A stretch of 36,677 nucleotides of DNA from an uncultured Alphaproteobacteria bacterium (GTDB lineage: Bacteria > Pseudomonadota > Alphaproteobacteria > Micropepsales > Micropepsaceae). Positions 15,542-23,840 of this stretch are shown piece after piece. The stretch covers positions 1-36,677 of the forward strand of contig CAIYRG010000466.1 in assembly GCA_903928515.1 (NCBI GenBank), written 5' to 3'. Both the position numbers and the translations under genes were made by a program. Within the stretch, counting starts at the first letter, position 1. Every line of letters begins with the position of its first letter. A model generated the notes under the pieces. That model did no database searches, was not told the origin of the DNA, and was given only the letters and a program-made list of their open reading frames with translations.

Positions 15542-15889
15542 ATGCGGTATCTGATTGTTCTGGCGCTGGTGGTGGCAGCCACCGCCTTGGAATCGAGCGG
15601 TGACGCATTGGTGAGGCTGGGCCTGTTTGAGCGTCTAGGAACGGCGCGCATAGCCACGTTGGCTGGTGGCGCGGTTCTTCTGTTCGGCTATGGGCTTTTG
15701 CTGAACTTGGCTCCCATGCCGTTCAGCCGGATCGTGGGCCTTTATATCGCCACCCTGTTCGTGGTGTGGCAGGCCGTCAGCTACTTCGCCTTCAAGACTC
15801 TTCCCACCCCGCCGATCCTACTCGGTGGCGCACTCATCATTGCAGGCGGTCTGGTGGTCACCTTTTGGGAACCAGCCCCACAAGTCTAA
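15542..15889 (+). CDS. Small four-TM membrane protein, SMR/DMT-like
   Basis: A 115-aa inner-membrane protein with four predicted helices (about 2-20, 37-56, 61-80 and 90-108). The first helix carries Glu17 in the arrangement E-x2-G-x2-L-x-R (ESSGDALVR), which superimposes on the essential Glu14 region of EmrE (E-x2-G-x2-L-x-K). This suggests the small multidrug resistance/DMT superfamily, though family-wide identity is not obvious. It may work as a dimer exporting a cation or small metabolite (inference). The ATG at 15542 lies 65 bp after kup. It is convergent with rlmI and the two stop codons overlap by 4 bases (15886-15889). Confidence 0.65.
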   Translation: MRYLIVLALVVAATALESSGDALVRLGLFERLGTARIATLAGGAVLLFGYGLLLNLAPMPFSRIVGLYIATLFVVWQAVSYFAFKTLPTPPILLGGALIIAGGLVVTFWEPAPQV

Positions 15890-17070
15890 GCCAGCCGGTA
15901 GACCAGCGCCTTGAGATAGGCCGACTCCGGCAAGGCCGGATGCACGGGATGATCCGCGCTTGCGCCTGACTGATGGATCAGCGTGGCGGAGGCATGATCC
16001 GAACGGGCGATGCCGGCCGCACATTCCAGTGCGAAACGCTCCGCCGAGATGTTGTGCGAGCACGAAGCGAGCAACAGATAGCCGCCGGGTGCCGTGAGCG
16101 TGGCGCCAATGCGCGCCAGCTTGCGATAGGCGCGCGCGCCCGATTCCAAATCCTTCTTGGCGCGCACGAAGGGCGGCGGATCGCAGATCACGACATCGAA
16201 GCGCTCGTTCGCGGCACGCTTTTCCAATTCCACCATCGCGTCGGCCTTCACGGCATGGCATTTCTCGCCCACGCCGTTTTCTTCCGCAGCCTTCATCGCC
16301 CACGCCAAAGCAGGTTCGGACGCATCGAGAAATGTCACATGCTGCGCGCCTGAGGCGGCAGCAAGAACGCCAAAGCCACCAGTGTAGGAAAACGCATCCA
16401 GCACGTTGGCGCCCTTCGCCAGTCTGGCGACGAAAGCGCGGTTGTCGCGCTGGTCGAAATACCAGCCGGTTTTCTGACCGCCCGAGAGATCGGCCAGATA
16501 ATTGATGCCGTTCTCCTGCACGGTCAGCGGCGAAGGCGGCGCGCCTTTCACGACGCGCACTTCCGCATCCAAACCTTCCAGCGTGCGCGACGGCGCGTCG
16601 TTGCGCAGCAAAACATGTTTGGGTGCGATCACCTGATCGAGTGCAGCAAGGATTGCGTCTTCCAGCAAATCCATGCCGGCGGTGGTGATCTGCACCACGC
16701 AAGTGTCGCCGAAACGATCGATCACAAGGCCCGGCAAGCCATCGCCTTCGGCATGCACCAGCCGATAGAACGGTGCGTCGTAAAGCTTGTCGCGCAAGGC
16801 CAACGCGGCGCGCAAGCGCTCGGCGAAGAACCCGGCATCGAAAGGACGCGGCGTTTTGTTGAGAAGCCTTATGGAGATGAGGCTTTTCGGATTGAAATAG
16901 CCCGCGCCGATCACCGTGCCATCAGGCGCGGCGAGACTGACGGCGGTTCCCGGCGGCAGCGCCTTGGCGGCCGCATCCATCGTGATTTCGTTGGAAAACA
17001 CCCAAGGGCTGCCCAGACGCAGGCGTGCGCTTTCACGGGATTTCAGGCGGATAACGGGGTTTTTGGTCAT
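15886..17070 (-). CDS. rlmI: 23S rRNA (cytosine-C5) methyltransferase RlmI-like
   Basis: SAM-dependent methyltransferase of 394 aa that in E. coli makes m5C1962 of 23S rRNA. The order of domains fits: N-terminal PUA domain (KSRESARLRLGSPWVFSNEI and PGTAVSLAAPDGTVIGAGYF), a central EEHEE-type segment (FYRLVHAEGDGLPGLVIDRF), then the Rossmann methyltransferase with SAM motif I VLDAFSYTGGFGVLAAASGA, the DPPPFVRAKKDL motif and the catalytic-cysteine region LLASCSHNIS. Length matches E. coli RlmI (about 396). I use ATG 17070; a TTG at 17085 is in frame but less likely. It converges on the SMR-like gene with a 4-base stop overlap. Confidence 0.9.
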   Translation of the reverse strand: MTKNPVIRLKSRESARLRLGSPWVFSNEITMDAAAKALPPGTAVSLAAPDGTVIGAGYFNPKSLISIRLLNKTPRPFDAGFFAERLRAALALRDKLYDAPFYRLVHAEGDGLPGLVIDRFGDTCVVQITTAGMDLLEDAILAALDQVIAPKHVLLRNDAPSRTLEGLDAEVRVVKGAPPSPLTVQENGINYLADLSGGQKTGWYFDQRDNRAFVARLAKGANVLDAFSYTGGFGVLAAASGAQHVTFLDASEPALAWAMKAAEENGVGEKCHAVKADAMVELEKRAANERFDVVICDPPPFVRAKKDLESGARAYRKLARIGATLTAPGGYLLLASCSHNISAERFALECAAGIARSDHASATLIHQSGASADHPVHPALPESAYLKALVYRLA

Positions 17071-17126
17071 GATTGCTGTGACCAACAGGATTTCGCACCC
17101 GATGTCCAGTTCCGCCGCTCCGCCAT

Positions 17127-17158
17127 AACAAAACGCGCGCGAGAGGGCCTCGCGCGCG
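17127..17158 (-). terminator. Rho-independent terminator of the exported-protein gene
   Basis: On the minus strand: CGCGCGCGAG, 5-base loop, CTCGCGCGCG (17158 down to 17134), followed by TTTTGTT. It is 29 bp after the stop of the gene at 17188-18063 and separates it from rlmI. Confidence 0.85.
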
Positions 17159-17187
17159 CTTGTTTCAGATCAGCCTTGGAAGACGGC

Positions 17188-18063
17188 TTAATACGCGTAT
17201 TGGCCGGTCACTTCCCATTCCTGGTTGCTGATGTTGGTGACTTCGGCGGTGAAATCCTTGCCCGACGTCGTCGCGCCATCGAGGAAGTTCGCCACACCGT
17301 CGTGCAAGCCGCCGGTGCCCTTCACGGCAATGCCGTTAAGCTTCTTGTCCGACGTCAACGTCATCTCGAAGCCGATCTTGTCGGCCGAACCCGCCATCGT
17401 GATCTTCGACGGTTCGTTCGCGCGCAGTAGGCGATTGGAGAGCGTGCATTGGCCTGGACCCGGCGTTTGCGTGGTCGCGTGTTCGAAGGTCAATTCAAAC
17501 ACGACTTGGTCGGGACGACCCGTGCCGGTGTTCTTCTGATAGTCGAAATGCACAACCATCGCGCCGCCGCCTTTGCAGACGAGCTTCGCACCCGCATCGG
17601 CCGTGACGGCCGGCGCACCCGCCGCTCCGCCCGCAACCGCACCCGGTGTGGGCGCTTCCACGATGGCGCCCGGAATCGCCGCACCGCTGGAGACATAGCG
17701 CACGAAGGCGGCTTCCGCCTGCTGGATGGTGGGGCGGCAACCGGAGAAGAACGTGCCGCAGCCTGCCTTAAAATCGAATTGCATTGCACCATTGCGGCCA
17801 TAACCCTCGGGCACTTTGCTGATCGTGAAGATCAGATCCGTGTCGCCAAAGGGAAGGCGCGTCTCGGTGGAGATGACGGTGTCGCTCTGCTCCATGATGG
17901 GGAACACGCTGTTGTCCATCACCCAGCGCACGGCGCGCTTCCATTTGGCGTCGCAATCCGCGCCGGCCGTACAGGTGATCTTGGGCGTATCGGCGGCGTG
18001 GGCCGCAGGCGATGCCACGGCGCAGACCAAGAGCGTCAGCGCCAACCCCAGAACTCGCTTCAT
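17188..18063 (-). CDS. Exported protein of unknown function
   Basis: A 291-aa product I do not recognise. It has a classical signal peptide (MKRVLGLALTLLVCAVA, cleavage likely after AHA at about 23) and is otherwise soluble, so periplasmic. Four Cys lie in the first half: CTAGADC near the mature N-terminus and CGTFFSGC near residue 105. A short Gly/Ala/Pro linker (PGAVAGGAAGAPAVTADAGA) divides two halves; the second has alternating beta-like segments such as MVVHFDYQKNTGTGRPDQVV and a lone Cys pair partner (CKGGG, QCTLSN). The ATG at 18063 follows AAAGGG. It stands alone between hyuA (divergent) and rlmI, with its own terminator. Confidence 0.75.
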   Translation of the reverse strand: MKRVLGLALTLLVCAVASPAAHAADTPKITCTAGADCDAKWKRAVRWVMDNSVFPIMEQSDTVISTETRLPFGDTDLIFTISKVPEGYGRNGAMQFDFKAGCGTFFSGCRPTIQQAEAAFVRYVSSGAAIPGAIVEAPTPGAVAGGAAGAPAVTADAGAKLVCKGGGAMVVHFDYQKNTGTGRPDQVVFELTFEHATTQTPGPGQCTLSNRLLRANEPSKITMAGSADKIGFEMTLTSDKKLNGIAVKGTGGLHDGVANFLDGATTSGKDFTAEVTNISNQEWEVTGQYAY

Positions 18064-18310
18064 GAAAAATACCCTTTTATCTTCTGTCGCTTGGCCGCTG
18101 TTTTGGCCCGGCCTTAAATCCCTGATTGGGGGGCACCTTAAAAGGCCCTGCCCGCCAACGCCATACGGCGGTCCCCGTGGCGGGTGTTACATCTTGTAAA
18201 GACGAATTACGGAGCAAAACCAGCCTTTGTCAAAGGGTTGACCCCGTAGGACGACCGCGCGACAAGAAAAAGCCGAAGGCTCAAAAGCAAAAACAAGCCC
18301 GGGGGGAATT
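18064..18310. other. Divergent intergenic region with imperfect hairpin
   Basis: The 247-bp gap between the exported-protein gene and hyuA must hold both promoters. The only structure I see is CCCGCCAACG (18151-18160) pairing with CGTGGCGGG (18176-18184) with one bulged base. No known riboswitch or operator is recognised. Confidence 0.35.
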
Positions 18311-20407
18311 GTGGTCACCAAACAGCGATCCACCAATCCGCGATCTGGGGGGCATTTGCGTCTCGCCGTCGATATTGGCGGCACCTTCACCGACCTTGCC
18401 GCGTTCGACGAAAGCGCCGGCCGGTTGACGTTCGGAAAAGCGCTTTCCACCCATCACGCGCTGGTGGAAGGCATTCAGAACACGCTGGACGATGCGGGCG
18501 CCGATGTGAAGGACGCCTATCTGTTCCTGCACGGCTCCACCATCGCCATCAACACGCTGCTGGAACGCACCGGCGCGAAAACCGCGCTGCTGATTACGCG
18601 AGGTTTCCGCGACGTGTACGAGATCGGCCGCATCAACCGGCCCGATTCCTACAATCTGTTTTTCCAGAAACACGAGCCGTTGGTGAAGCGCTCGTGGCGG
18701 CACGAGGTGAACGAACGGCTTATGGCCGACGGTTCGGTGCACGAAGAATTGGACGAGCCCCACGTGCGCGCCCTGGCGAAGGATCTGCGGACGCGCGGCG
18801 TGGAAGCGGTGGCGATTTTGCTGCTGCACTCCTATCGCAATGCAGCGCATGAGAGCCGCGTGAAAGAGATCATCGCGGAAGAAATTCCCGGCGTGTTCGT
18901 TTCCGCGAGCCACGAGTTGAGCCAGGAATATCGCGAGTTCGAACGCGCATCGACCGTGGTGGCCAACGCCTATATCGGCCCGCGCGTGGATCGCTATTTG
19001 GGCGAACTCGACCAGCATCTGCGCCAACGCGATTTCTCGGGCGATTTCTTCACCGTGCAATCGACCGGCGGTTTGTTTCCGGCCTCCGAGGCCCGCGCGC
19101 AATGTGTACGTATGCTGGAATCCGGCCCGGCCGCGGGCGTGATCGGCACCCAGGCTTTGTGCAAGCAGCTTGGCTTTTCCGATGCCATCGCCTTTGACAT
19201 GGGCGGCACCACGGCGAAGGCCGGCGTGATCTTGAACGGCCAGCCGCTCATCACAGGTGCGGCGCTGATCGGCGGCTATGAACGCGCGCTGCCGATCCAG
19301 ATTCCGATGATGGATATTTTCGAGGTGGGCACGGGTGGCGGCTCCATCGCGCGGCTCATTGAGGGCAAGGCATTGCGCGTCGGCCCCGAAAGTGCGGGCT
19401 CACAACCTGGCCCTGCGTGCTACGGACGCGGCGGGCACGAGCCGACCGTGACAGATGCGAATCTCTTGCTCGGCCGTCTCGATCCCGATCACTTCCTCGG
19501 CGGCACGATGAAGCTGGATGTGAAGGCCGCCCAAACCGCGATGAACAGCATCGCGCAACCGTTGGGACTGAGTGTTGCCGAAGCCGCCGATGGCATTTTG
19601 CGCATCGCGGTGACGGCGATGTCGTATGCCGTGAAGGGCGTGACCACAGAGCGCGGGCTCGACGCGGGCGCTTTCACCATGGTCGTGTATGGCGGCGCGG
19701 GGCCGCTGCATGCGTCCGGCATTGCGCGCGAGATCGGCATCAAGCGCGTTTTGATCCCGTTCTCGCCGGGACATTTCTCGGCCTACGGGATGCTGTTCAG
19801 CGATCTGCGCTACGATTATGTGCGGTCATGCTTCTACAAGCTCGCCGCCGTGCCGTTCGAGACCATCGAAAATATCTATGCCGAGATGGAAGCGCGCGGC
19901 CGCGAGGCCATCGCCAATGCGGCTGTCGCCCCGGACGGCATCCAGATCACGCGCTTCGCCGACATGCGATATGTCGGCCAGGAACATGCGGTGACGGTGG
20001 AATTGCCGCACGCTTTGTTCGAATCTCAGAATCGCGACGGTATCAAACGCGCGTTCGATGCGGTGCATCTGCAGCGCTACGGCACGTCCGCGCCGAAAGA
20101 GATGGCCGATCTGGTTTCCTTGCGCGTGACGGTAATCGGCACGCTGAAGAAGCCGCCACTGCAACAGCTCGCGCAGGGCAACGCCGAGCCGGCAAAAGAC
20201 GCGCTACGTGGCAAGCGGCCCGTTTATTTCCGGGGTGGCATGGTGGAAACGCCGGTCTACGCGCGCAACGAACTTCTCGTCGGCAACCGCATCGCGGGCC
20301 CAGCACTGATCGAAGAACACGCATCCACCACGGTGCTCGCGCCGGGTGATGCGCTGATCGTGGACGCCTTCGGCAATCTCGATATGGCGGTGGGGAGCGT
20401 GCGATGA
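18311..20407 (+). CDS. hyuA: Hydantoinase/oxoprolinase family protein, subunit A
   Basis: ATP-dependent cyclic-amide hydrolase subunit of 698 aa, in the ASKHA-fold HyuA family (N-methylhydantoinase A, 5-oxoprolinase and acetone-carboxylase beta relatives). The phosphate-binding motifs are LAVDIGGTFTDLAAFDESAG (about 18-37), HGSTIAINTLLERTGAKTAL, LESGPAAGVIGTQALC and AFDMGGTTAKAGVI, then VYGGAGPLHA. The start is GTG 18311, preceded by GGGGGG; no closer ATG fits. Its stop overlaps the hyuB ATG by 4 bases (ATGA, 20404-20407). Subunits A and B together hydrolyse a lactam ring with ATP; the exact substrate (hydantoin, oxoproline or other) cannot be read from sequence. The symbol is used for the family. 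Confidence 0.9.
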   Translation: MVTKQRSTNPRSGGHLRLAVDIGGTFTDLAAFDESAGRLTFGKALSTHHALVEGIQNTLDDAGADVKDAYLFLHGSTIAINTLLERTGAKTALLITRGFRDVYEIGRINRPDSYNLFFQKHEPLVKRSWRHEVNERLMADGSVHEELDEPHVRALAKDLRTRGVEAVAILLLHSYRNAAHESRVKEIIAEEIPGVFVSASHELSQEYREFERASTVVANAYIGPRVDRYLGELDQHLRQRDFSGDFFTVQSTGGLFPASEARAQCVRMLESGPAAGVIGTQALCKQLGFSDAIAFDMGGTTAKAGVILNGQPLITGAALIGGYERALPIQIPMMDIFEVGTGGGSIARLIEGKALRVGPESAGSQPGPACYGRGGHEPTVTDANLLLGRLDPDHFLGGTMKLDVKAAQTAMNSIAQPLGLSVAEAADGILRIAVTAMSYAVKGVTTERGLDAGAFTMVVYGGAGPLHASGIAREIGIKRVLIPFSPGHFSAYGMLFSDLRYDYVRSCFYKLAAVPFETIENIYAEMEARGREAIANAAVAPDGIQITRFADMRYVGQEHAVTVELPHALFESQNRDGIKRAFDAVHLQRYGTSAPKEMADLVSLRVTVIGTLKKPPLQQLAQGNAEPAKDALRGKRPVYFRGGMVETPVYARNELLVGNRIAGPALIEEHASTTVLAPGDALIVDAFGNLDMAVGSVR

Positions 20408-22176
20408 GCGACAAAAGACCCACTTCCGAAAAGAAGATGGTCGATCCGATCACCGTGGAAATCATCCGTAACGGCGTGTTGGCCGTGACGGAGGAGATGA
20501 AGACCAATCTCACCCGCACCGCCTACAACATGATCATCTACGAGGCGTTGGATTTCACGGTGGGCCTGTTTACCGCCGATGGCGAAACGGTTTCCATCGG
20601 CCTCGGTCTGCCGATGTTCATTCGCGGCATGGCGGAAGTCATCAAGGCGAAGCTCGCGCATTTCGGCAAAGAGAACATCCATCCCGGCGACATCCTCGTC
20701 ACCAACGACGCCTACATCACGGGAAGCCATCTCAACCATTTCACCTTCACCATGCCGGTGTTTCATGAAGGCGAATTGATCGCCTTCACCTGCTGCATGG
20801 CGCATTGGCTCGATGTCGGTGGCGCCATCGGGCAGATGACAACCGACATTTTTTCGGAAGGCCTGCAAGTTCCGATTCTAAAATATCAGAAGGCGGGCGT
20901 GGTCAACCAAGACCTGCTCGATATCATCGCCATCAACGTGCGCCTGCCTGCACTCGCGCTCGGCGATTTGCGCGCGCAGATCACCGCGCTCACCACCGGC
21001 GAGCGACGCTTCCTGGAACTGGTGCGCCGTTACGGCAAAGACGACGTGCTGGAATCGATTCAGGCGATCATGGATTCGACCGAAGCCCAGGCACGCGCCG
21101 CAACGGTATTGATCCCCGATGGCGTCTACGAAGCCGAGAGCTTCATGGACGATGACGGCATCGACATCGGCCGCAAGATTCCCATCCGCGTGAAGGTGAC
21201 GGTGGCGGGCGACCGCATGACGATAGACCTCTCGGAGGTCAGCAAGCAGGTCAGCGGCTTCTACAATTCCGGCATCACCACGGGCTTCGCCTGTGCCCAG
21301 GTGGCCTACAAATGCCTGACCACGCCGACGCAATATCCGGTGAACGACGGCAGCTTCCGCTCGCTGGATGTGATCATGCCGGTAGGCCGCGTGATCTCGG
21401 CCACGCGCCCCGCGCCGATGAAATGGTGGATGACATTCCCGATGACCGTGATCGACACGGTGTTCAAGGCTTTGGCACCCGCCATGCCGGACCGCGTGAT
21501 CGCGGGCCATCATGCCGATCTGGTGACGTGTTACCTGCACGGCATCTCGCCGATGGACGGGAAATTCTTCGTCGCCACGTTCGGGCCGCTGGGCGGCGGC
21601 TGGGGCGCGAAACAAGCGCAAGACGGCGTTTCCGCCACGGTCTGTATGAATGACGGCGACACGCACAACACGCCTTCCGAACAGATCGAAACCAAATATC
21701 CGTTGTTCGTGGAATGTTACGAGCTGCTGCCCGACAGCGGCGGTGCGGGCAAGCATCGCGGTGGCTTGGGCGCGCGCCGCATCGTGCAAGCGCTGGGCCC
21801 GCTGACGGCGGGAACCGCCATCGAACGCGCGAACTGCAAACCCTGGGGCTTGAACGGCGGGCATGAAGCACAAGGCAATGCAGCCAGCGTGCGATTGGAC
21901 GGCGAATGGCTGCACGATCTGCCCAACGCGAAGCTGGTGGGACGACGCCTCAAAAAAGGCGACGCGCTGATGCTGAGTTCAGGCGGCGGTGGCGGCTTCG
22001 GCGATCCGTTTGAGCGCGCGGCCGAGCTGGTCGCGTTCGATGTGGTCGAAGGTTATGTGAGCGTGGAGAGTGCGGCACGCGATTACGGCGTCGCTGTTAG
22101 CGCTGACGGCAAAATCGATGAAGCTCGCACGAAGGAATTGCGCTCACGCCCGCGCGTGCAAGGCGCTGCGGAGTAA
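20404..22176 (+). CDS. hyuB: Hydantoinase/oxoprolinase family protein, subunit B
   Basis: A 590-aa partner of the upstream A subunit. HyuB marks include VDPITVEIIRNGVLAVTEEM at the N-terminus, then DFTVGLFTADGETVSIGLGL, HPGDILVTNDAYITGSHLNH, FTCCMAHWLDVGGAIG, and near the end SGGAGKHRGGLGARRIV and LSSGGGGGFGDPFERAAELV. Full length for the family (about 570-600). Translationally coupled to hyuA by a 4-base overlap. A small membrane protein gene and a FAH-family hydrolase follow within 240 bp, which suggests that the opened product enters a further degradative step. No regulator gene is present in the cluster. Confidence 0.9.
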   Translation: MSDKRPTSEKKMVDPITVEIIRNGVLAVTEEMKTNLTRTAYNMIIYEALDFTVGLFTADGETVSIGLGLPMFIRGMAEVIKAKLAHFGKENIHPGDILVTNDAYITGSHLNHFTFTMPVFHEGELIAFTCCMAHWLDVGGAIGQMTTDIFSEGLQVPILKYQKAGVVNQDLLDIIAINVRLPALALGDLRAQITALTTGERRFLELVRRYGKDDVLESIQAIMDSTEAQARAATVLIPDGVYEAESFMDDDGIDIGRKIPIRVKVTVAGDRMTIDLSEVSKQVSGFYNSGITTGFACAQVAYKCLTTPTQYPVNDGSFRSLDVIMPVGRVISATRPAPMKWWMTFPMTVIDTVFKALAPAMPDRVIAGHHADLVTCYLHGISPMDGKFFVATFGPLGGGWGAKQAQDGVSATVCMNDGDTHNTPSEQIETKYPLFVECYELLPDSGGAGKHRGGLGARRIVQALGPLTAGTAIERANCKPWGLNGGHEAQGNAASVRLDGEWLHDLPNAKLVGRRLKKGDALMLSSGGGGGFGDPFERAAELVAFDVVEGYVSVESAARDYGVAVSADGKIDEARTKELRSRPRVQGAAE

Positions 22177-22205
22177 ATATTCCCGAAAATCCATAGGAGT
22201 GCGGC

Positions 22206-22400
22206 ATGGATAAATCGTTCGCAGATATACTCGTCAACGGACTCCCCATGGTCCTGTTGCTCTTGGTCTGGGTTTTCTTCATTCGCCGCATTGGCGGCGG
22301 CAAATACATGAATCAGTATCAGCGTGAATGCCTGGATCGCATGGACCGTCAAACCCAGGCCCTGGAACGCATCGCGGAATTGCTCGAAAAGAAAGTTTAA
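22206..22400 (+). CDS. Small single-TM protein with C-terminal coiled coil
   Basis: A 64-aa protein: one hydrophobic helix (about 10-26, VNGLPMVLLLLVWVFFI), a basic stop RR, Gly-rich linker, and a charged amphipathic tail (RMDRQTQALERIAELLEKKV). AGGAG lies ahead of the ATG at 22206, and it sits between hyuB and the FAH-family gene with gaps of 29 and 11 bp, so it is a real operon member. Similar short TM-plus-tail proteins, resembling the N-terminal anchor of FtsH-like sequences, occur widely with no known role. It may anchor or pair with a soluble partner; that is speculation. Confidence 0.75.
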   Translation: MDKSFADILVNGLPMVLLLLVWVFFIRRIGGGKYMNQYQRECLDRMDRQTQALERIAELLEKKV

Positions 22401-22411
22401 GGGGAAACACC

Positions 22412-23317
22412 ATGCCCGATTACCGTTTGCTCAGCTACCAATCGCAGAACGGCCCGCGTGCAGGCATCGCTATCGGCGACACCGTGTATGACGCAGCAGA
22501 GGCCACCGGCAATGCGGCCTATGCCAGCGTGCTTGGCATTCTCGAAGATTGGGACCGCGCGGAGAAAACGCTTAACACGCTTAGCCTCAAAGGTGGCATG
22601 GCGCTGAAAGATTTGCAGCTCCTCACGCCGATCCTTTTCCCCGGCGCGATCTATTGCGCCGGCGCGAATTACAAAGACCACACCGAAGCGATGGCGAAAA
22701 AGCAAAACATCGCGCCGGAGCCCGATCCGCACGAATTCGGCTTGAACCCGTGGCACTTCCAGAAGTCGCCGAAGAGCACCGCCGTTGGCCCCGATGCGCA
22801 TGTCGTGCGCGGCGGCAAGAACACGGATTGGGAAGCCGAGCTGGCGCTGGTGATCGGCCGCAAGATGCGTAACGTGAAAATAGAAGACGCGCTGAATTAT
22901 GTCGCGGCCTACACCATCGGCAACGATCTTTCGGCGCGTGACATGACGAAACGCCCGCATGTCGCCGATGGCTCGCCGTTCAAATACGATTGGATCGGCC
23001 AGAAGAATTTCGAAGGCGCCTGCCCGCTGGGGCCCTGGCTGGTGCCTGCATCCCAAATCGGCGATCCGCAGAAGCTCGACATGAAGCTTTGGGTGAATGG
23101 CGAGCTGAAGCAGAACTCCAACACCGCGAAGATGATCTTCACCGCCGCCGAGCAGATCGCGCATCTCTCCTCGCGCCTCACCCTGCATCCCGGCGACGTG
23201 GTGCTGACAGGCACGCCTGCCGGAACGGGTGCGGAATCCGGCACGTTCCTGAACGCGGGCGACACCGTGAAAATCGCCATCGAGAAAATCGGTGCACTGG
23301 TCACGCATATCGACTGA
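22412..23317 (+). CDS. Fumarylacetoacetate hydrolase (FAH) family protein
   Basis: A 301-aa metal-dependent hydrolase, isomerase or decarboxylase of the FAH fold. The ATG at 22412 has GGGGAAA upstream. An N-terminal domain of about 70 residues precedes the catalytic core: IYCAGANYKDHTEAMAKKQN, the metal-ligand block NTDWEAELALVIGRKMRN, YTIGNDLSARDMTKRPHVAD, and the terminal LHPGDVVLTGTPAGTGAESG. Members cleave C-C bonds of 2,4-diketo acids or hydrate dienoates in aromatic and cyclic-compound breakdown. Context with hydantoinase A/B suggests it handles a downstream carboxylate of the ring-opening step; the real substrate is unknown. Ugl, MhpD-like and acylpyruvase activities are all possible. 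Confidence 0.9.
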   Translation: MPDYRLLSYQSQNGPRAGIAIGDTVYDAAEATGNAAYASVLGILEDWDRAEKTLNTLSLKGGMALKDLQLLTPILFPGAIYCAGANYKDHTEAMAKKQNIAPEPDPHEFGLNPWHFQKSPKSTAVGPDAHVVRGGKNTDWEAELALVIGRKMRNVKIEDALNYVAAYTIGNDLSARDMTKRPHVADGSPFKYDWIGQKNFEGACPLGPWLVPASQIGDPQKLDMKLWVNGELKQNSNTAKMIFTAAEQIAHLSSRLTLHPGDVVLTGTPAGTGAESGTFLNAGDTVKIAIEKIGALVTHID

Positions 23318-23363
23318 GGGCGTGCGCGTTGAACACAGCGCACCGCGACTTACAGAAGAGCCT

Positions 23364-23726
23364 ATGAGCGAGACAATGGTTGGGAATTTGGCCGAAATCG
23401 AAAGCCTGTGGGGCAGCGCGCAGTCCACCGCGTGGCATGGTGGCGGCTGCTCGTGCCATGGGCCGGGGCCCGTGGTGTTGTCGGCAGCCGATCTGGAAGC
23501 CGATCTGTTGGAGTATCTGCTCCCGCGTTACGAGAAGGCGGGCGAGACCGCTCTGGTGAGCGCGCTGAAGGCACGCCACGCGAACATGACCGGCGGATTT
23601 CTGGTGTGGCTGGGTGGTGCTGAAGTGAGCGCCCTGCCCGAAGTTTCACGCGCGAAATTGTTCGCCGATATGCAGAACAGCCTGCGAAGCTTCTGCGATG
23701 AGAATTCCACACCGCATCATCACTGA
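23364..23726 (+). CDS. Unrecognised small Cys/His protein at the end of the hyu operon
   Basis: A 120-aa soluble protein with no family I recognise. It carries WHGGGCSCHGPGPVV near residues 25-40, with two Cys and nearby His that could bind metal, a mainly helical body (DLEADLLEYLLPRYEKAGET), a lone later Cys (FCDEN), and a His-rich end (PHHH). The ATG at 23364 is 46 bp after the FAH stop on the same strand with AGAAGAG upstream, so it belongs to that operon. It ends just before a REPIN-like repeat. A metal-handling or small accessory role is possible, but nothing in the sequence fixes it. Confidence 0.65.
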   Translation: MSETMVGNLAEIESLWGSAQSTAWHGGGCSCHGPGPVVLSAADLEADLLEYLLPRYEKAGETALVSALKARHANMTGGFLVWLGGAEVSALPEVSRAKLFADMQNSLRSFCDENSTPHHH

Positions 23727-23729
23727 ATC

Positions 23730-23821
23730 CACCGCTGTCACGGCCCGCAAAAGCGGACCGCCCAAACGAGCGTGAGCACGTCGATTGGATGGCCCGCGAT
23801 GGCGGGCCATGACAGGTCGTG
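23730..23821. repeat. REPIN-like inverted pair of hairpins, copy A
   Basis: Two hairpins in a 92-bp element: CGGCCCGC-AAAA-GCGGACCG at 23741-23760 (one mismatch) and TGGCCCGC-GATG-GCGGGCCA at 23790-23809, each next to a conserved outer flank (CTGTCA before the first, TGACAGG after the second). The reverse complement of 33712-33823 aligns with it almost base for base apart from a variable middle. It fills the gap between convergent stops at 23726 and 23841. The two-hairpin form matches REPIN/BIME-type elements. Confidence 0.8.
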
Positions 23822-23840
23822 TGTTCAAAAGGTTGGCGGG

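Noticed and set aside
18151-18184. A riboswitch upstream of hyuA
   Set aside because: Only one imperfect hairpin is visible and no known riboswitch core could be matched.
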